Of a DNA stretch of 64,000 bases, positions 14,270-26,100 are shown piece after piece (position 1 is the first letter of the stretch; each line of letters opens with the position of its first letter). The stretch covers positions 49,207,858 to 49,271,857 of the forward strand of contig NC_052508.1 in the NCBI RefSeq assembly GCF_014356525.2, read 5' to 3'. The stretch is from Nilaparvata lugens. Lineage: Eukaryota; Arthropoda; Insecta; Hemiptera; Delphacidae. A model generated the notes under the pieces. That model ran no database searches. It worked only from the letters and a program-made list of their open reading frames with translations, and had not been told where the DNA came from. A program made the position numbers and the translations under genes.

Positions 14270-14557
14270 TTTGGAGGGAGAATACCGAACTGAGAGGGAG
14301 AGTGATCCCTTGACCACTTTCACAAGTCTTGAGATTCGCCAGGTTGGGCTTGTGCGCGCGCGTGCCACTACCTTTCATCCAGTTTGCTTCGCGCATCCAC
14401 GCTGTTGCCATCAGCTGATCCCAACTATTTTTTACTCTTCTCTGTTTGTTAAGCGTGTTTTTGTCGGTTTAATTGTTGTGTAATACGGTTGTGCTTTGTT
14501 TTCGCCGAGCTTTGGAACATTGTAACTGGTTGACTTCTTTTTGTTTGGAGTTGATTT
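14270..14557 (+). promoter_or_regulatory. Candidate promoter / 5' noncoding exon
   Basis: This is the most GC-rich unique block of the left arm (TGTGCGCGCGCGTGCC near 14351, then GCTTCGCGCATCCACGCTG). It runs into a T-rich stretch ending in TTTTTT/GTAAGT near 14560, a strong splice donor. CpG-containing unique sequence ending at a consensus donor suggests a transcription start and noncoding first exon. The lipase (first coding exon at 20065, preceded by a good acceptor at 19967) is the natural partner, giving an intron of about 5.4 kb. No ATG-led coding stretch is apparent. This is inference only. Confidence 0.3.
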
Positions 14558-17500
14558 TTTGTAAGTTTATTCATTAAGACATGGGTTAACTAACATACTT
14601 TTTCTATTTATTTATTTATTCAATTTCTATAAAACCTTACCACCTGAAACAAGTCTCATCACGATCCTCAATACATTACCGTAGGCTAATTAATAAGATT
14701 GGAGAGAGCAAGTAATCGAAACTGACTTTTGACTTGTCTCTCCAAATAATTATTATAAATTTATTCAACTACATTTTAATGAACTGAATAAAAATCACTA
14801 CTCAACGAAGAGCTGTTGACTTCTATCCAATTTTGTTTTGAATTCATTCAAAAAATAAAATAATATTCAAATACATTGTATTTGCAATGTTTTATTCTGG
14901 TACCGTAATGGTGAGTTTTAACGTCCATTTGATAGATTGAACAAAATAGCCTACTGTACTAGAAAAATATAGCCTACAATGAATATGGAATATTAATGGA
15001 AGATGAATGTGAGATAAATATAGTTTGATCTTTGATATATAATCGACCTTTTTCAATTTGTTGTTTGAATCAAGTTAATTTGCAGATTGGATTGAGATAA
15101 GTTGTCTCTCCCCATAGAGAAGTATGTCAAATTGTTAATAAGCATTGTAATCATGATCATGTGATAATGTAATTACACTAATCACTAATAATATTATTAG
15201 TATTGGAATAGTTCCATTATAATAATTTTATCCAGTGATATTCTAAAAAATCATTATAATCAGACTTTTAGGAGAGGACACTTTTGGGCTGAATTTGTTG
15301 TTCGCTACCGAGTCATTGCACTATATGTCTCTTTTCAATACAGAAAAGAAAAGCTTTCATCTAATAGACAGAAAAACTTGCATACAAAACTATAATTTCC
15401 AATGCATGCGTTTAGCCCTTGGTCAATGACTATCAGGCTGTCTCTGTATAAATACATATTAAAGGCAACGTCTAATTTTAATTGTCCAATTGTTCCAATT
15501 GTATAATGTTTCATTTAATCACTTCAACTCTACATGGTAATGCTACAGGTGGCCTACAATATACTTTAGCTTGATCACAAGTTACAAAATTGAAAGAAAA
15601 CTAGAGAAAACGGGCAAATCGCTTAAAATCTTCTTTCATTAGAATTAATAATTAATTTAAGGTGTCATTTTACGAATCTGTTCTACCCAAGTATGGGTCG
15701 ATGTCAATTAATCTTTCATGCCAAAACAAGCTACAGAGATTTAAAACGTTTGTTTTTCAGAAACATCCAAATTTCCTCATCGTTAGTTTACTATCACTAC
15801 TGAATATTTATAAAGTAGAAACCAAAATTGATAAAATTTCGTGAAAGCGCAATATATTTTTTGTCTATTTTTCGTCTTTGTCACGTTTGAGACCTCAGCG
15901 CTGAATGGAAATAAACCTGTTTGTATTCCAAGTAAAGTTGTGAAAGATTCCGAATTAAATATTATGTAAAAGTGAGTGGTGCAGCTGCTTTATATATGTG
16001 GTACCACACTGCCACATACTACAAACACGTATATTATGAATACGTAATTTTTTAACTAAGTTACAAATCTAGATGTCCGAACATGATAGTTTGGTCAGGT
16101 TCAAGGACTTGAAGGTGATTTGTTAGTGAAATTGTAAAGCACGTGATGATAGCTCTTTGTATTTTGGTTTTGTGTTCTTTCTCTTTAGTTTTGTCTCTTC
16201 TTCTGTCCTTGGCTGATTCGTGTTGTTTCCTTTTCTGCCTTTCTCTTCCTCCCAAACGTATTTCCGAGTATTGCATACCTTGGTTCGTATATCCTGCACC
16301 TTGAGGAGCTCATCAACAGTGATAAGTCTCTGCTTTCTCTCCAACTGATCTTCAGAAACATTCGTGAAATTACGTACGCATTCTGATTTTATTTATCTCT
16401 CACTCTCTGTCTCTCTCTTTCTCTCAGACACACACGCATTAACTCTCTCATTCTCTCACGTAGACGGTATATATATGAAAATGAGACCATAATGACCAAT
16501 AAGAGAAGTAGACCTTCGAGTGCATGTAGTGAATAAGACAGCATATATAAGTCGTCTACATTATTATAATAAATAAGTAATCCAATTTAATAGGGAGAAA
16601 TTTTCAAAATTATAGATATTATTGGAGAATCAATGTGAGAGGAAGAACGTGAATGAAAATATAGATAGACAGCATTATAATAAGAGCATAGATAATATAA
16701 TTGGAGGAATGAGAATAATTTCTTTGCGTCTCATTTCTGAAGTAGAAATCCAAGTACAGTAGTAGAGTAGTAGTAAATAAATAGTCGTAGAGTACGGAAG
16801 CTCTGCAATAATCACAAAATAACAATCAAATTACTACACCTCATACACCTCCATTAGAGAGATACGTGAAACACTATTATGTTAAAGAGCAGAGAAACCC
16901 TAAATGAATTATTCCATTCATTCATTGTTTTTTCCATCCATTCATCTCTGTTAATTTGGTCTCTAATATTTAATTGTGTTTAAATAGTTGTATATCATTC
17001 AGAAAATTTCTATGGATCAAATTTTGCTGGGTTTTGATTACAATCCATTCACAATTTTCATGAATTTCATTTTTTTTCCTATAATCAAGTTTTAAATCTC
17101 ACTTCTTTTCAGAAATATTACGTTCCATTTCCAAGTCAGATGCAATGAACCTTTCCAATGTAATTAACAAAACCATTTATCTGTATGAAGTATGAAGACC
17201 CCATAGTAAATTATAGAAAACTTTTCAGTGATTGATGACCTCTAATTAACCTGCAATCACTATAATTACAATCAACTGGCTCCTAAAAGGTCATCCACTC
17301 AATTAGAACAATCTCTTGCTCAATGATGTACTGAGAAGAATTCGACATCTTTGACAACTTGAAATTCCATCAGAGTTAACGGTGACGGATATGTGAAGGA
17401 CAAAGCAGTCTTATCAGTACCTCAGGCACGTGTGAGCCGCTTGAGCAATCCCAGTCGATAATAGGAATAAAGAAGAAGATGCTTGAGGAATTATGTTGGG

Positions 17501-18345
17501 GGGAAAGACGAACTGGACAAAGAAGAAGATAGTGGAAGAGGTAGCTAGAAGACGTAATGACAATTAAGATGGAGAAGATTGGATGAAAAAGTAAAAACAT
17601 TTAGAAGAGTAGAAATAGAAAAAAAGAATAAAATTAACCACAATATCAACTTCTCAACTACACAAAAAGTGAAAATAAAGAATTTGTTGATGACGAAAGA
17701 AGGAAGAGTGATTGATTGAGAAGATGGAGAAGATGGAGAAGATTGGATGAAAAAGTAAAAAATAATAGAAGAGCAGTAGGGATAGAAAAGGAGATGATTG
17801 AAGAATATGTTGATTACGAAAGATTTAAATAAAGAAAGAGTACCAAAGGAGAGGATACTTATGCGTGCCAATAAGGAAGAGATGTACAACATAGATACTA
17901 ATCGGAATCGAAAGGAGGGAATTGAGTATGGAGATGGGACAGATGAGAGAATTGAAGATGGAAGCTGGTGAAATATGAAGATGTAATAAAAGAAAAATCA
18001 ATGGGAGGTTAGGGTACAGGAAGAAATGGTATGCAAAAATAGAAATAGAAGGAAGAAACAAAGTGAGGGATGATGCTGTAAGGAGAACAACGAATGAAGA
18101 CGAAAAAATAGAATATTCAGAAGATTGAAGAAGTTGAGGAGGATAGAGGATGGGTTGAAAATCATATCTTACCTTATTTCCATAACGTACCTTTTTTGAG
18201 GTATAGTCTATATTTCACTGTAGAGTAAACAATTTTGTATTTTAAATTTAAAAATACAAAAGGTTATTTGATCTTCAGTGGCTTAATTGTCAAAAATGCA
18301 CACTCTGCTGCATGGGGTTTTTTTTCATGACACTCTGTATAAATT
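14558..18345. other. Gene-poor stretch, low-complexity patches
   Basis: No exon or RNA is recognised. 16400-16440 has CTCTCTGTCTCTCTC and an ACACACAC run. 17400-18150 is strongly purine-rich (AGAAGAAGATGGA words) and produces hydrophobic antisense ORFs of up to 115 residues with no family resemblance, most likely composition artefacts. Confidence 0.45.
17566..17760. repeat. Local direct duplication in purine-rich tract
   Basis: GATGGAGAAGATTGGATGAA followed by AAAGTAAAA occurs at 17569-17597 and again at 17732-17760, and both copies are followed by similar AGAAGAG/ATAGAAA sequence. The period is about 163 bases. This looks like a simple local duplication in low-complexity DNA. Confidence 0.6.
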
Positions 18346-18720
18346 ATGCAAAATATTGTTTTGCCAGCATTTGCAATCAATGATATTGAAGCTGCTATCA
18401 CTTTTGATTGCATCACCGCCGTCCGTCACGTGAAGCAACCGGTCCAAGAGTCCAAGTCACCAGTGACGACTTTTTTGTTATTCTCTTCCAACTGGAAGTG
18501 GACTGGACGTTGCTTTACTGGGTGGATTCCATCTGTGCAAGTAAACTACACTGCACACTCACTTATGGCGGAAGCTGCTTCCGGATTGTCGCCATTTTCA
18601 CGAGAAAGGTGCAAGTGCGGCTCAAGTCAAGACGAGATTAACTGCTGGCTTCCCAGTCACCAATAATACCCAACTCATTTCCTATTTTTTTGCAGCCATG
18701 TTCGCTGAAAATAAACCTTT
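18346..18720. other. GC-richer island of unknown nature
   Basis: A 370-base block with more CpG than its surroundings (CACCGCCGTCCGTCACGTGA near 18414). It is open for 106 codons on the + strand from 18346 to 18666, with an overlapping second frame. The predicted peptide (Cys/Trp/Ser-containing, no repeats) resembles nothing I know. Immediately afterwards comes TTTTTTTGCAG at about 18686-18696, a good acceptor shape, but no exon follows. It could be a transposon fragment or a 5' exon. Confidence 0.25.
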
Positions 18721-19968
18721 GAGTATGTTGTTGACAACCTAAAGAATATCAAAATTACATGTTGTTAAGTTGGCTAGCATGATTTCGCTACTAGTTTGTC
18801 AAGAAATATTTCATGTTTAGTTATTGGAGTCAAGCTAGAATATTTAAAGAAATGTATAACTTGTATTTTGTTACCGAGCATGTTGGTAAAGTGAAACATG
18901 TATGTTGTCGTGCTTTAGAGAAGAAGTACCTAGTACCGTAACTGGAAAGCATGTGCGAAAATCATGTGAAATGAAGATTTGTTAGCTTACCGTATTTTTA
19001 TTTGTTGGTTTTTCAATTTCATTTCTTCCACTACGGTCTATCAGTACGGTACTCAGGGATTCACCCCCCCCCCCTAAAAAACCTTGACTTGAAAACCCAA
19101 AAAATTTTGTCTGTCAGTAGTCATTCAACACTGAAACACTGCTGACCTTTTTTGGGACCCCTAAAGATTGTATTTTTAGATTCCCCCCCCCTAAGAATTT
19201 CAAGGACGCAGTCTGCGTCCAAGCTTCCCCCCCCCTCTGAGGGCACCCCTGACCACAGTGCATTTCACACGTATTTTCCTGGGAAGTTGCTTAGGTTTAT
19301 GAAAGGATTTTTTCAAACTGATTTCGAGGGATAATAGTGTATCATGCATGATTCTAAGAAAATATAATTTAGAACTATGCATCTATGCATTATCCAACAT
19401 GCATCATTTCACAAGATTATAAATTGAACACTATCTATTAACCTATTCCCAGATATTCTGTAGGAATAATGACGCTGGAATCTTCAGCGCTCACTTCAAC
19501 ACGACACTTTTTTTCTTAGAATAACTAGTAGGCCTACCTACCCTCTATTCTAGAAGACATCCGGTTTCGTCCAATATTATTATATCATTAATGTAGATTT
19601 ATTATTATGAAATTTGCAAATGAATTATTATTTGGAAGTAAAGAATTATACAAAATGGAAAAAATATTTGTAGCATCTTAATTTTATATACATTTATACA
19701 TTTGTATATAGATAAATTTAAATTTTCTTTCTTTTCAGGTAGAATAGGCTAATGTTAGTTTTGATATCGAAACTAATTATCGAGGAGGTAGACAAATATT
19801 CTATAAAAATACAAAATACAAAAATGAAAAATTATTATACTTTTGTAAAAGCTGATTTGTATCAATTTCATTTATTTTCAGGCAAAATAATGTTCGTTTT
19901 GATTCAGTGATGCTTGGTGGTTGGTGTTGTAGCACCAATGATATTGATTCGCATTTCCTTTGATGCAG
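18721..19968. other. Intronic/intergenic stretch with C-run repeat
   Basis: 19060-19260 contains several runs of 8-12 C (near 19063, 19184 and 19227) separated by short unique segments, a composition typical of a degraded dispersed repeat. Two similar segments, TTTCTTTTCAGGTAGAATAG at 19729 and TTTATTTTCAGGCAAAATAA at 19870, look like a diverged duplication of an acceptor-like site. No gene is seen before the lipase first exon. Confidence 0.4.
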
Positions 19969-20140
19969 GTAGCGTGATGACCTTATTGAGTGGTACTCGG
20001 TGTTGAAGCGGTGTGTTGATTGGATTGGTGATCACTGGTGGCGCACTCACTGCGATGAGGACACATGGCTGCTCGCATCGCTCATTCCGGCAAAGTCTGT
20101 TTCTTCATTCATCTCCTTGGCATCTGCTGCCTTCTCACAG
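19969..20140 (+). CDS. Lipase exon 1: signal peptide (coding from 20065)
   Basis: The ATG at 20065 opens 25 codons reading MAARIAHSGKVCFFIHLLGI then CCLLT, a basic start plus hydrophobic core typical of a signal peptide. It ends in ACAG/GTCAGT at 20140 with one base of the next codon. Its phase matches exon 2, where GGA (Gly) forms across the junction. An in-frame stop at 20056-20058 fixes this ATG as the first in frame. The acceptor at 19967-19968 (TTGATGCAG) suggests a 96-base untranslated leader. Out-of-frame ATGs at 20000, 20013 and 20055 precede the start and could damp translation. Confidence 0.72.
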
Positions 20141-23100
20141 GTCAGTCATGTGGATTCTAGTTCTGCTACAAAAAAAATCTGCTACAAGTTCAGTTGAACC
20201 CTACCATACTCTTCAATTCTCTGTAGACTGACAGTATATACTATATAGACAAATTAATAGAAGTTGGCTTTATAATAAATTAATATTGATTCATTCTCAG
20301 TTATAAAATGAAAAATGACATGGACACAGGGGAGCCCACAGCATGTTTTGATTTTGCAAGTTGCGACATGAGGCTAAATTTTGGGGGGATTTAAAAAAAA
20401 CTAGGGTATGTGGGGGGGGACTTTTTCAATATACAGTTTCTAACTGACTATCCAAGAATTTAAGTACCTAAATGGATGCCAAATGTGGAGGGGGGATTTT
20501 GCGACATGGACGATGGGGGGATGGGCAGCCCTCCCGATGGACAAATATTTTATATGGAAAATAATCTGAGAAAGGTTGAATACATAGGCTAAATAAGAGC
20601 AAAATTCAAAATAGAAAAGCTCAAACTTACTCAAACTCAGTATCGTTTCTTGAAATAAATTATTATTAGTGGCAAGAGTTTGATTTGTCTTTGTTGCTAC
20701 ACCCAGTGAATCAATTACTACTACACCCCGGCGTATACTACTGCATGCATCCCCTCGGTATCAAACTAAAATAACCTACCGTATAACAAGCTAAAACAAA
20801 CGAAAACTGTTCTTCGAAAAGATACCAATTTCCTATTAATTTTTCTTCAATGTTGTTTTCCATCACGAACTGCTTATTATTAAATCACTTTTTACTATTG
20901 GAAAAAAACGACTAGCAGTCAGATAATCGGATATCTGTCGGATATCTGACTGCTAGTCGTTTTTTCTAATAGCAAAAAGTGATTTATTAATTTTTCCGTA
21001 ATCCACGGACATGTATTTTCCTATTAAAGCATCCTTTAATTAAACTTGAATTTTAAAAAACACTTTTGAAGTGAAAATACACTTACTTTTGTAATGATGA
21101 CCAACAACAGGTCGAAACGATCGTCACTACAAAAGTAAGTGTATTTTCACTTCAAAAGTGTTTTTTAAAATTCAAGTTTAATTTTAACAGTGAAAAAGTA
21201 TGGATATACAACAGAGCATCCTTTAATGTTCAATCTTGTAAATGTATTTATAATAAAAATTTGTAGTTCCTCTATTATTTTTGTTCAATTTATATCACTG
21301 CTTCGTCAATTTCAATGGTTATTGAAATTTTCCACAAAGTGAGCTATCGCTTAGATAAGTTAAGAATCATGCGTCTGCTACTCCCGTTGGAAGGGTAATA
21401 AAAACTTGAGTCAACTCCATTGAATATGATTCATGAGTTGAACAGTCTCTTCCTGGTGGTTCGAGAAGAATTTTTAGGTTATACCTTAAAGTTTATACTC
21501 ATCACTCAGTTTCATCCGTCCCATTAGGCGGGATGCACACCGGAGAAACGCATTTCGTGAAGCCCTCTTTCATGAAACTTGTTTCATGCAATCCGTTTCA
21601 CTCGCGCATGCATACAAAAGAAACGTTCCCTGCTTAATCTTATCAGTCGATTGCGAGCTGCTTTCGTTTCACGTTTCCTGAAACTTTTTTCACGAAACGC
21701 GTTTCTTTGGTGTGCATCCCGCCTTATCCACACACAAATGCACAAGCCTAGAGCCATGGCTTACTCTATCACTATAGTAGGCTGTGCTAGAGCCCATGTG
21801 GGCATTACCCCCAGCAAAACAAAATTTTAATCATCAAGTTCAAAAGTTGATTAATTTTTTTTTTATTTCAGTTATCAGCTGGTGGTTTTCATTGTTTAAG
21901 CTTCCAAATTATTTCATTTTCAACATGAAATTAATGATGTTTATTAGGTCGAGATATCCGAAAATTAATTCAAGATGAAGAAATTATGAATAAAACGAGT
22001 GGCATACCCAAATTTATCAATATTATAGGAAGAAAACTTATTGCAAAAGTTCATCCAAAATTTTCATACAAAACAATTTCAGAAACAATATTGTAGTGTT
22101 CAGGGGCCATGGAAATTAGAAGTGATTATAATTATAATAACATGCTACTGTAATGATATTATACTCTATTATTGAATCTCATCAAGCGAAAAAATTATCT
22201 TTGGAATTGAAACCACAATATCCTTCAATTTAATTCAATGCCATTGGACTTTTAAATTAATTTTCTTGACATTGTTCTTTTTTCAGTGCTCAGGTTCGAT
22301 ATGACAGAACTTGTGTTCCGTTCAAGTTATACGCTGTTTTAGTTGTAGTGAAAGTTTTCATACTAGGAATTACGTGAACGAACGTTTTTGAAGCGAAAAG
22401 TTAGTTCTTTTTTAACTACTCCAACCAGTAAAGCAGGCTCATCTTCTTCATCATCATTAAATTTTGCTTCTCCAGTTCCTTACTTTTTCCTTCTCTATCA
22501 TTTCTTCTTTTCTATCCATTGATTCATTCCATTGGAAAATCATTCACAAATCATGATGAACCTGTAGCAATTGGACATTCGAATTGATATAGCTGTAATT
22601 ATTATTGCGCAATCTGACTACCGTAACTAGTATGGTGCTCATTCATATTTTACATGATTTTATTTTCAAATTTGTATATTAAATTTATTTCAATTTTAAA
22701 GAGAGAATGTGGTAGTCCAAATCATTGTTACATAATCAGCATCTTAATAACATTTTCAAGTTCAATATTGATTTAATCAGCAACTTTCAAAGAGAATCAA
22801 CTTTAGAGCTCTAGGTACTATACTAAATTACTTTTATCTTTTGACATTAATTTTCAAGTACACATACACAATAAGTAGGTAGCCTGCACCTGATAGGTTC
22901 ATCAAAATTGACACTCACTTTTCTCTTATGAAAAAAATTACAGCATACAACAATATTAACCTTGGATGTATCGATTATTACATCAAGTTGAAGAACCTAA
23001 TCAGCCAGCCAGAGGAAGTGGCCTACTATTGTGATATTTACCTCAGACTGTCAGCATCTCTTACTAATAATATCAACGTTTCCTATTCAATTAATACTGG

Positions 23101-26100
23101 CAGGTTGAAGTGAATTTCACTATAATGTCTTAATGCTCATGACGACTTTATTTTGATCAAGACCTTGTCTTGAAACCACCGTCCAGTGAAAGCAAAAGAT
23201 TGCAGAGTTGTAACGATCCTCGGTTATGGCTGTGAGTAATGTCAGAGCTGGGTTTTGCTCCATTACACTTCACTGCAAATGTCAGTTGATCTGTTCGAGT
23301 AATTCACAATATTATTGAATGAAGAGTGGGCTTGAAGCATTGTCTTGTCTTTCTGGCAATTTAAATAATAGAGATCATCTCATGGTTGAGCTTCGATCTT
23401 TTATAAAGTTCTCAGGATGTTGAAACTTGATTGTTTCACTTCCTCGTGAACATAGTTATAGATATCACCAAAGAGAGTAGTTATGCAAATTCTATTTCCG
23501 TAACTTCAAGATAATCTTAGACATGGTCTATGTAGTTATTTTTCCAGGGGTAGGCTAGTTCTTTCAAGAACTGTTGGAACACTTGCAATTTTTTGTAGTT
23601 TTTTCAGCAATTTTTTGTAAAATTTGACATTTTTTAAACGTTTCACTGTCAGTTTGCCAAGGAAAAATGGCTCGAGAATTAGCAATTATGTCAGGAGAGA
23701 GTAAATGATAACTTCATTAACTATTATTGTAAGAGTTATTGTTTGGTGAACCGATTTTTAGAAAAATATAGTTCATTGCTCCACTTTCAGTTTATGAGCA
23801 AAACTGAACATAACTGAAACAAAAAAAAACTAAAACCACTATTGATATTCACCTTGAAAGAGTCTGTCATTATTTTCCCTATTGACATGATACTTAATGT
23901 TCTAATCATATTACTGTGTAAATATAAGTAGGTATTGGGTGAAATGGAGTAGAAATAAATAGATTCATGTTCATTGAAGAAATTTTGATGGGAAGAGATA
24001 TTAAACTTATTGGGTAGATTTTTCAAATTTGTTGAAAGATCAATTTCACTGTAAGTATGGAAATCTTTTCTTTTTTGCTTATGGCATCATATCATAAAGA
24101 TTCAGTCTGTTCCATTTTACACGCAACCAATAAAACAAGTAAAGGATCTCAAACATCCTTGTAGGTACATCTTTCTTTTTGACTGCAAAAGATTTAGGCT
24201 TGTGTATGAATTATAGAAGGTATGATATTCATATGAGACATGAATACAGTACCTACCTACAGTTGGCTACCGGTAAATGTTTCTGAGTGGATTTCCAATA
24301 ACTGATGATATCTTAAAAAATTCAACTGATAACTCCATTATTAATATCAATGTTATTTTCAACTCAGGTATTTATAGTTTTTTATCATTTTTCACTATTA
24401 TTTATATGCACTTTCTAACAAGTTTCAAATAATACTTAAGAATTGATATTACCACCTTATTAAATGTGAGTAATTATATATTTCTCAACAATTGCAGCAT
24501 TGGCTTCAAATTTATTCATGCTCATTTTATTAAGCAATTTCGTAATTGATCTGATCAATAACCCGCCTCTGGAACCAGTTCCTTGTTGACTGAGGTAACA
24601 GGCTGTACATATGCTATATACCATTAAATGTATGTTCATATACTCGATGTATATACTATATAGTTCTATAATGTATATATAAACATACTTGCTGTACCTA
24701 CATATTTGTTCATGGGTTATTCCAGTTTACCCGCATTTTATGAGAAGTCGTTCTGCCAAATGTCATTTCAAAGAAGGAATGCCAAATGAGAGGTGTGTTG
24801 AATTTAGGCTGCTTCTAATTACATACTTCTTCTTACACAGTATTGCAGTTACGGGGTGAAGTTGTTTTTAGAACATGGGTTGAATCTATGCAATCGATTT
24901 TTGGTCATAATAATTATTGATGATTGGTCGTTTTTTGGTGTGTGATGGAACAATATGGAAACTGAAATGTTTTCTCATGCTTGGAAAATATTAATAAAAT
25001 TTTGTGAGATTGGATTTGGGAACATGATTGAATTGTGATACCAATACCGATTGTATGATCACTCGTTTGTTGCATCTTCCCCAAATCATTCTTTGATATG
25101 GATCAAGAACACTTCAAAAAGTCAGAGATCTGGGGCATCTACATTTTTTCTTATGCTTGACTTCATGATATTGGGAATGAATTTAACTATATAAACTATT
25201 ATAAATACAGCAGCAAAATGTTCAATAAATTGTTAAGTCACTGTTGAAAAGATTGTAAATTTTCAAAACCTTCACGTTTAAATAAAATCATAAAAATTAA
25301 CATTTGAATTTCTTATTATATCATCCAAGATATTATGTTTCCAGATTTTGAATCAAACTTTAAATACATTATGTAAATTGAACTACAATTTAAAAATTAT
25401 TAATTACATCACTTACCGTACTTTTATCTTTTCGAAGTTCGTGAATCTCAATTAAATTTTAAAATAAAAATGTAAATCAATCCAAAAATTCTCAATTTTA
25501 TTATACTCTGGCTGGAAACTTTTGAAAAATCCATTACAACATAAGTGACTCTTGACTGCTATATATTACCTACGATGATTAATGACCCATCACTTCTTTT
25601 AGAAAGTGAAATCTACGCAGAGTGTGATGATGAGCCGTTTAATAATGACATAAACGCCTCCCTGACCTAAAAATTATACGTTAATTTTTTTATTTGTTAG
25701 TTGATTTCTTTTGGAAATTTGTTTGCGAGTTGAGGTATACAATTCGATTATTTTGATAGTATTTTCGATTTTTTTATTCGATATTTTGGTAGCACGATTG
25801 TGATAGTTATTGTTACGGTATAATTCATCTTATTCAATTCATTGGAACATTTTGGCAATCTTTTACATCTTCTTTCTTTGTTTCTCTTCCTTTTACTGTT
25901 GTTCTCTACCTCCTTTGACTTTCCATCTTTCTTTAAATTCTCTTTCTTTTCAATCCTTCTCAGACTCTTCTCCTTTTTTCTTGAACTCTTTTTATTTTTC
26001 TCTATAATCTTCTTCTCTTTTTTCATATTATTATCATTCTTTTCTGCCTCTGTCTTTTTTTTAAACATCTTTAAAAAACAAAGTACAAAATAAAAAACTT

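Noticed and set aside
17376..18061. Minus-strand hydrophobic ORFs that look like membrane proteins
   Set aside because: Reverse reading of an AGAAGA-rich tract with a local duplication; no conserved motif.
25748..26093. Overlapping ORFs on both strands (Lys/Glu-rich minus, Phe/Leu-rich plus)
   Set aside because: Both come from one polypyrimidine/polypurine tract; low complexity, no start context, no splice signals.
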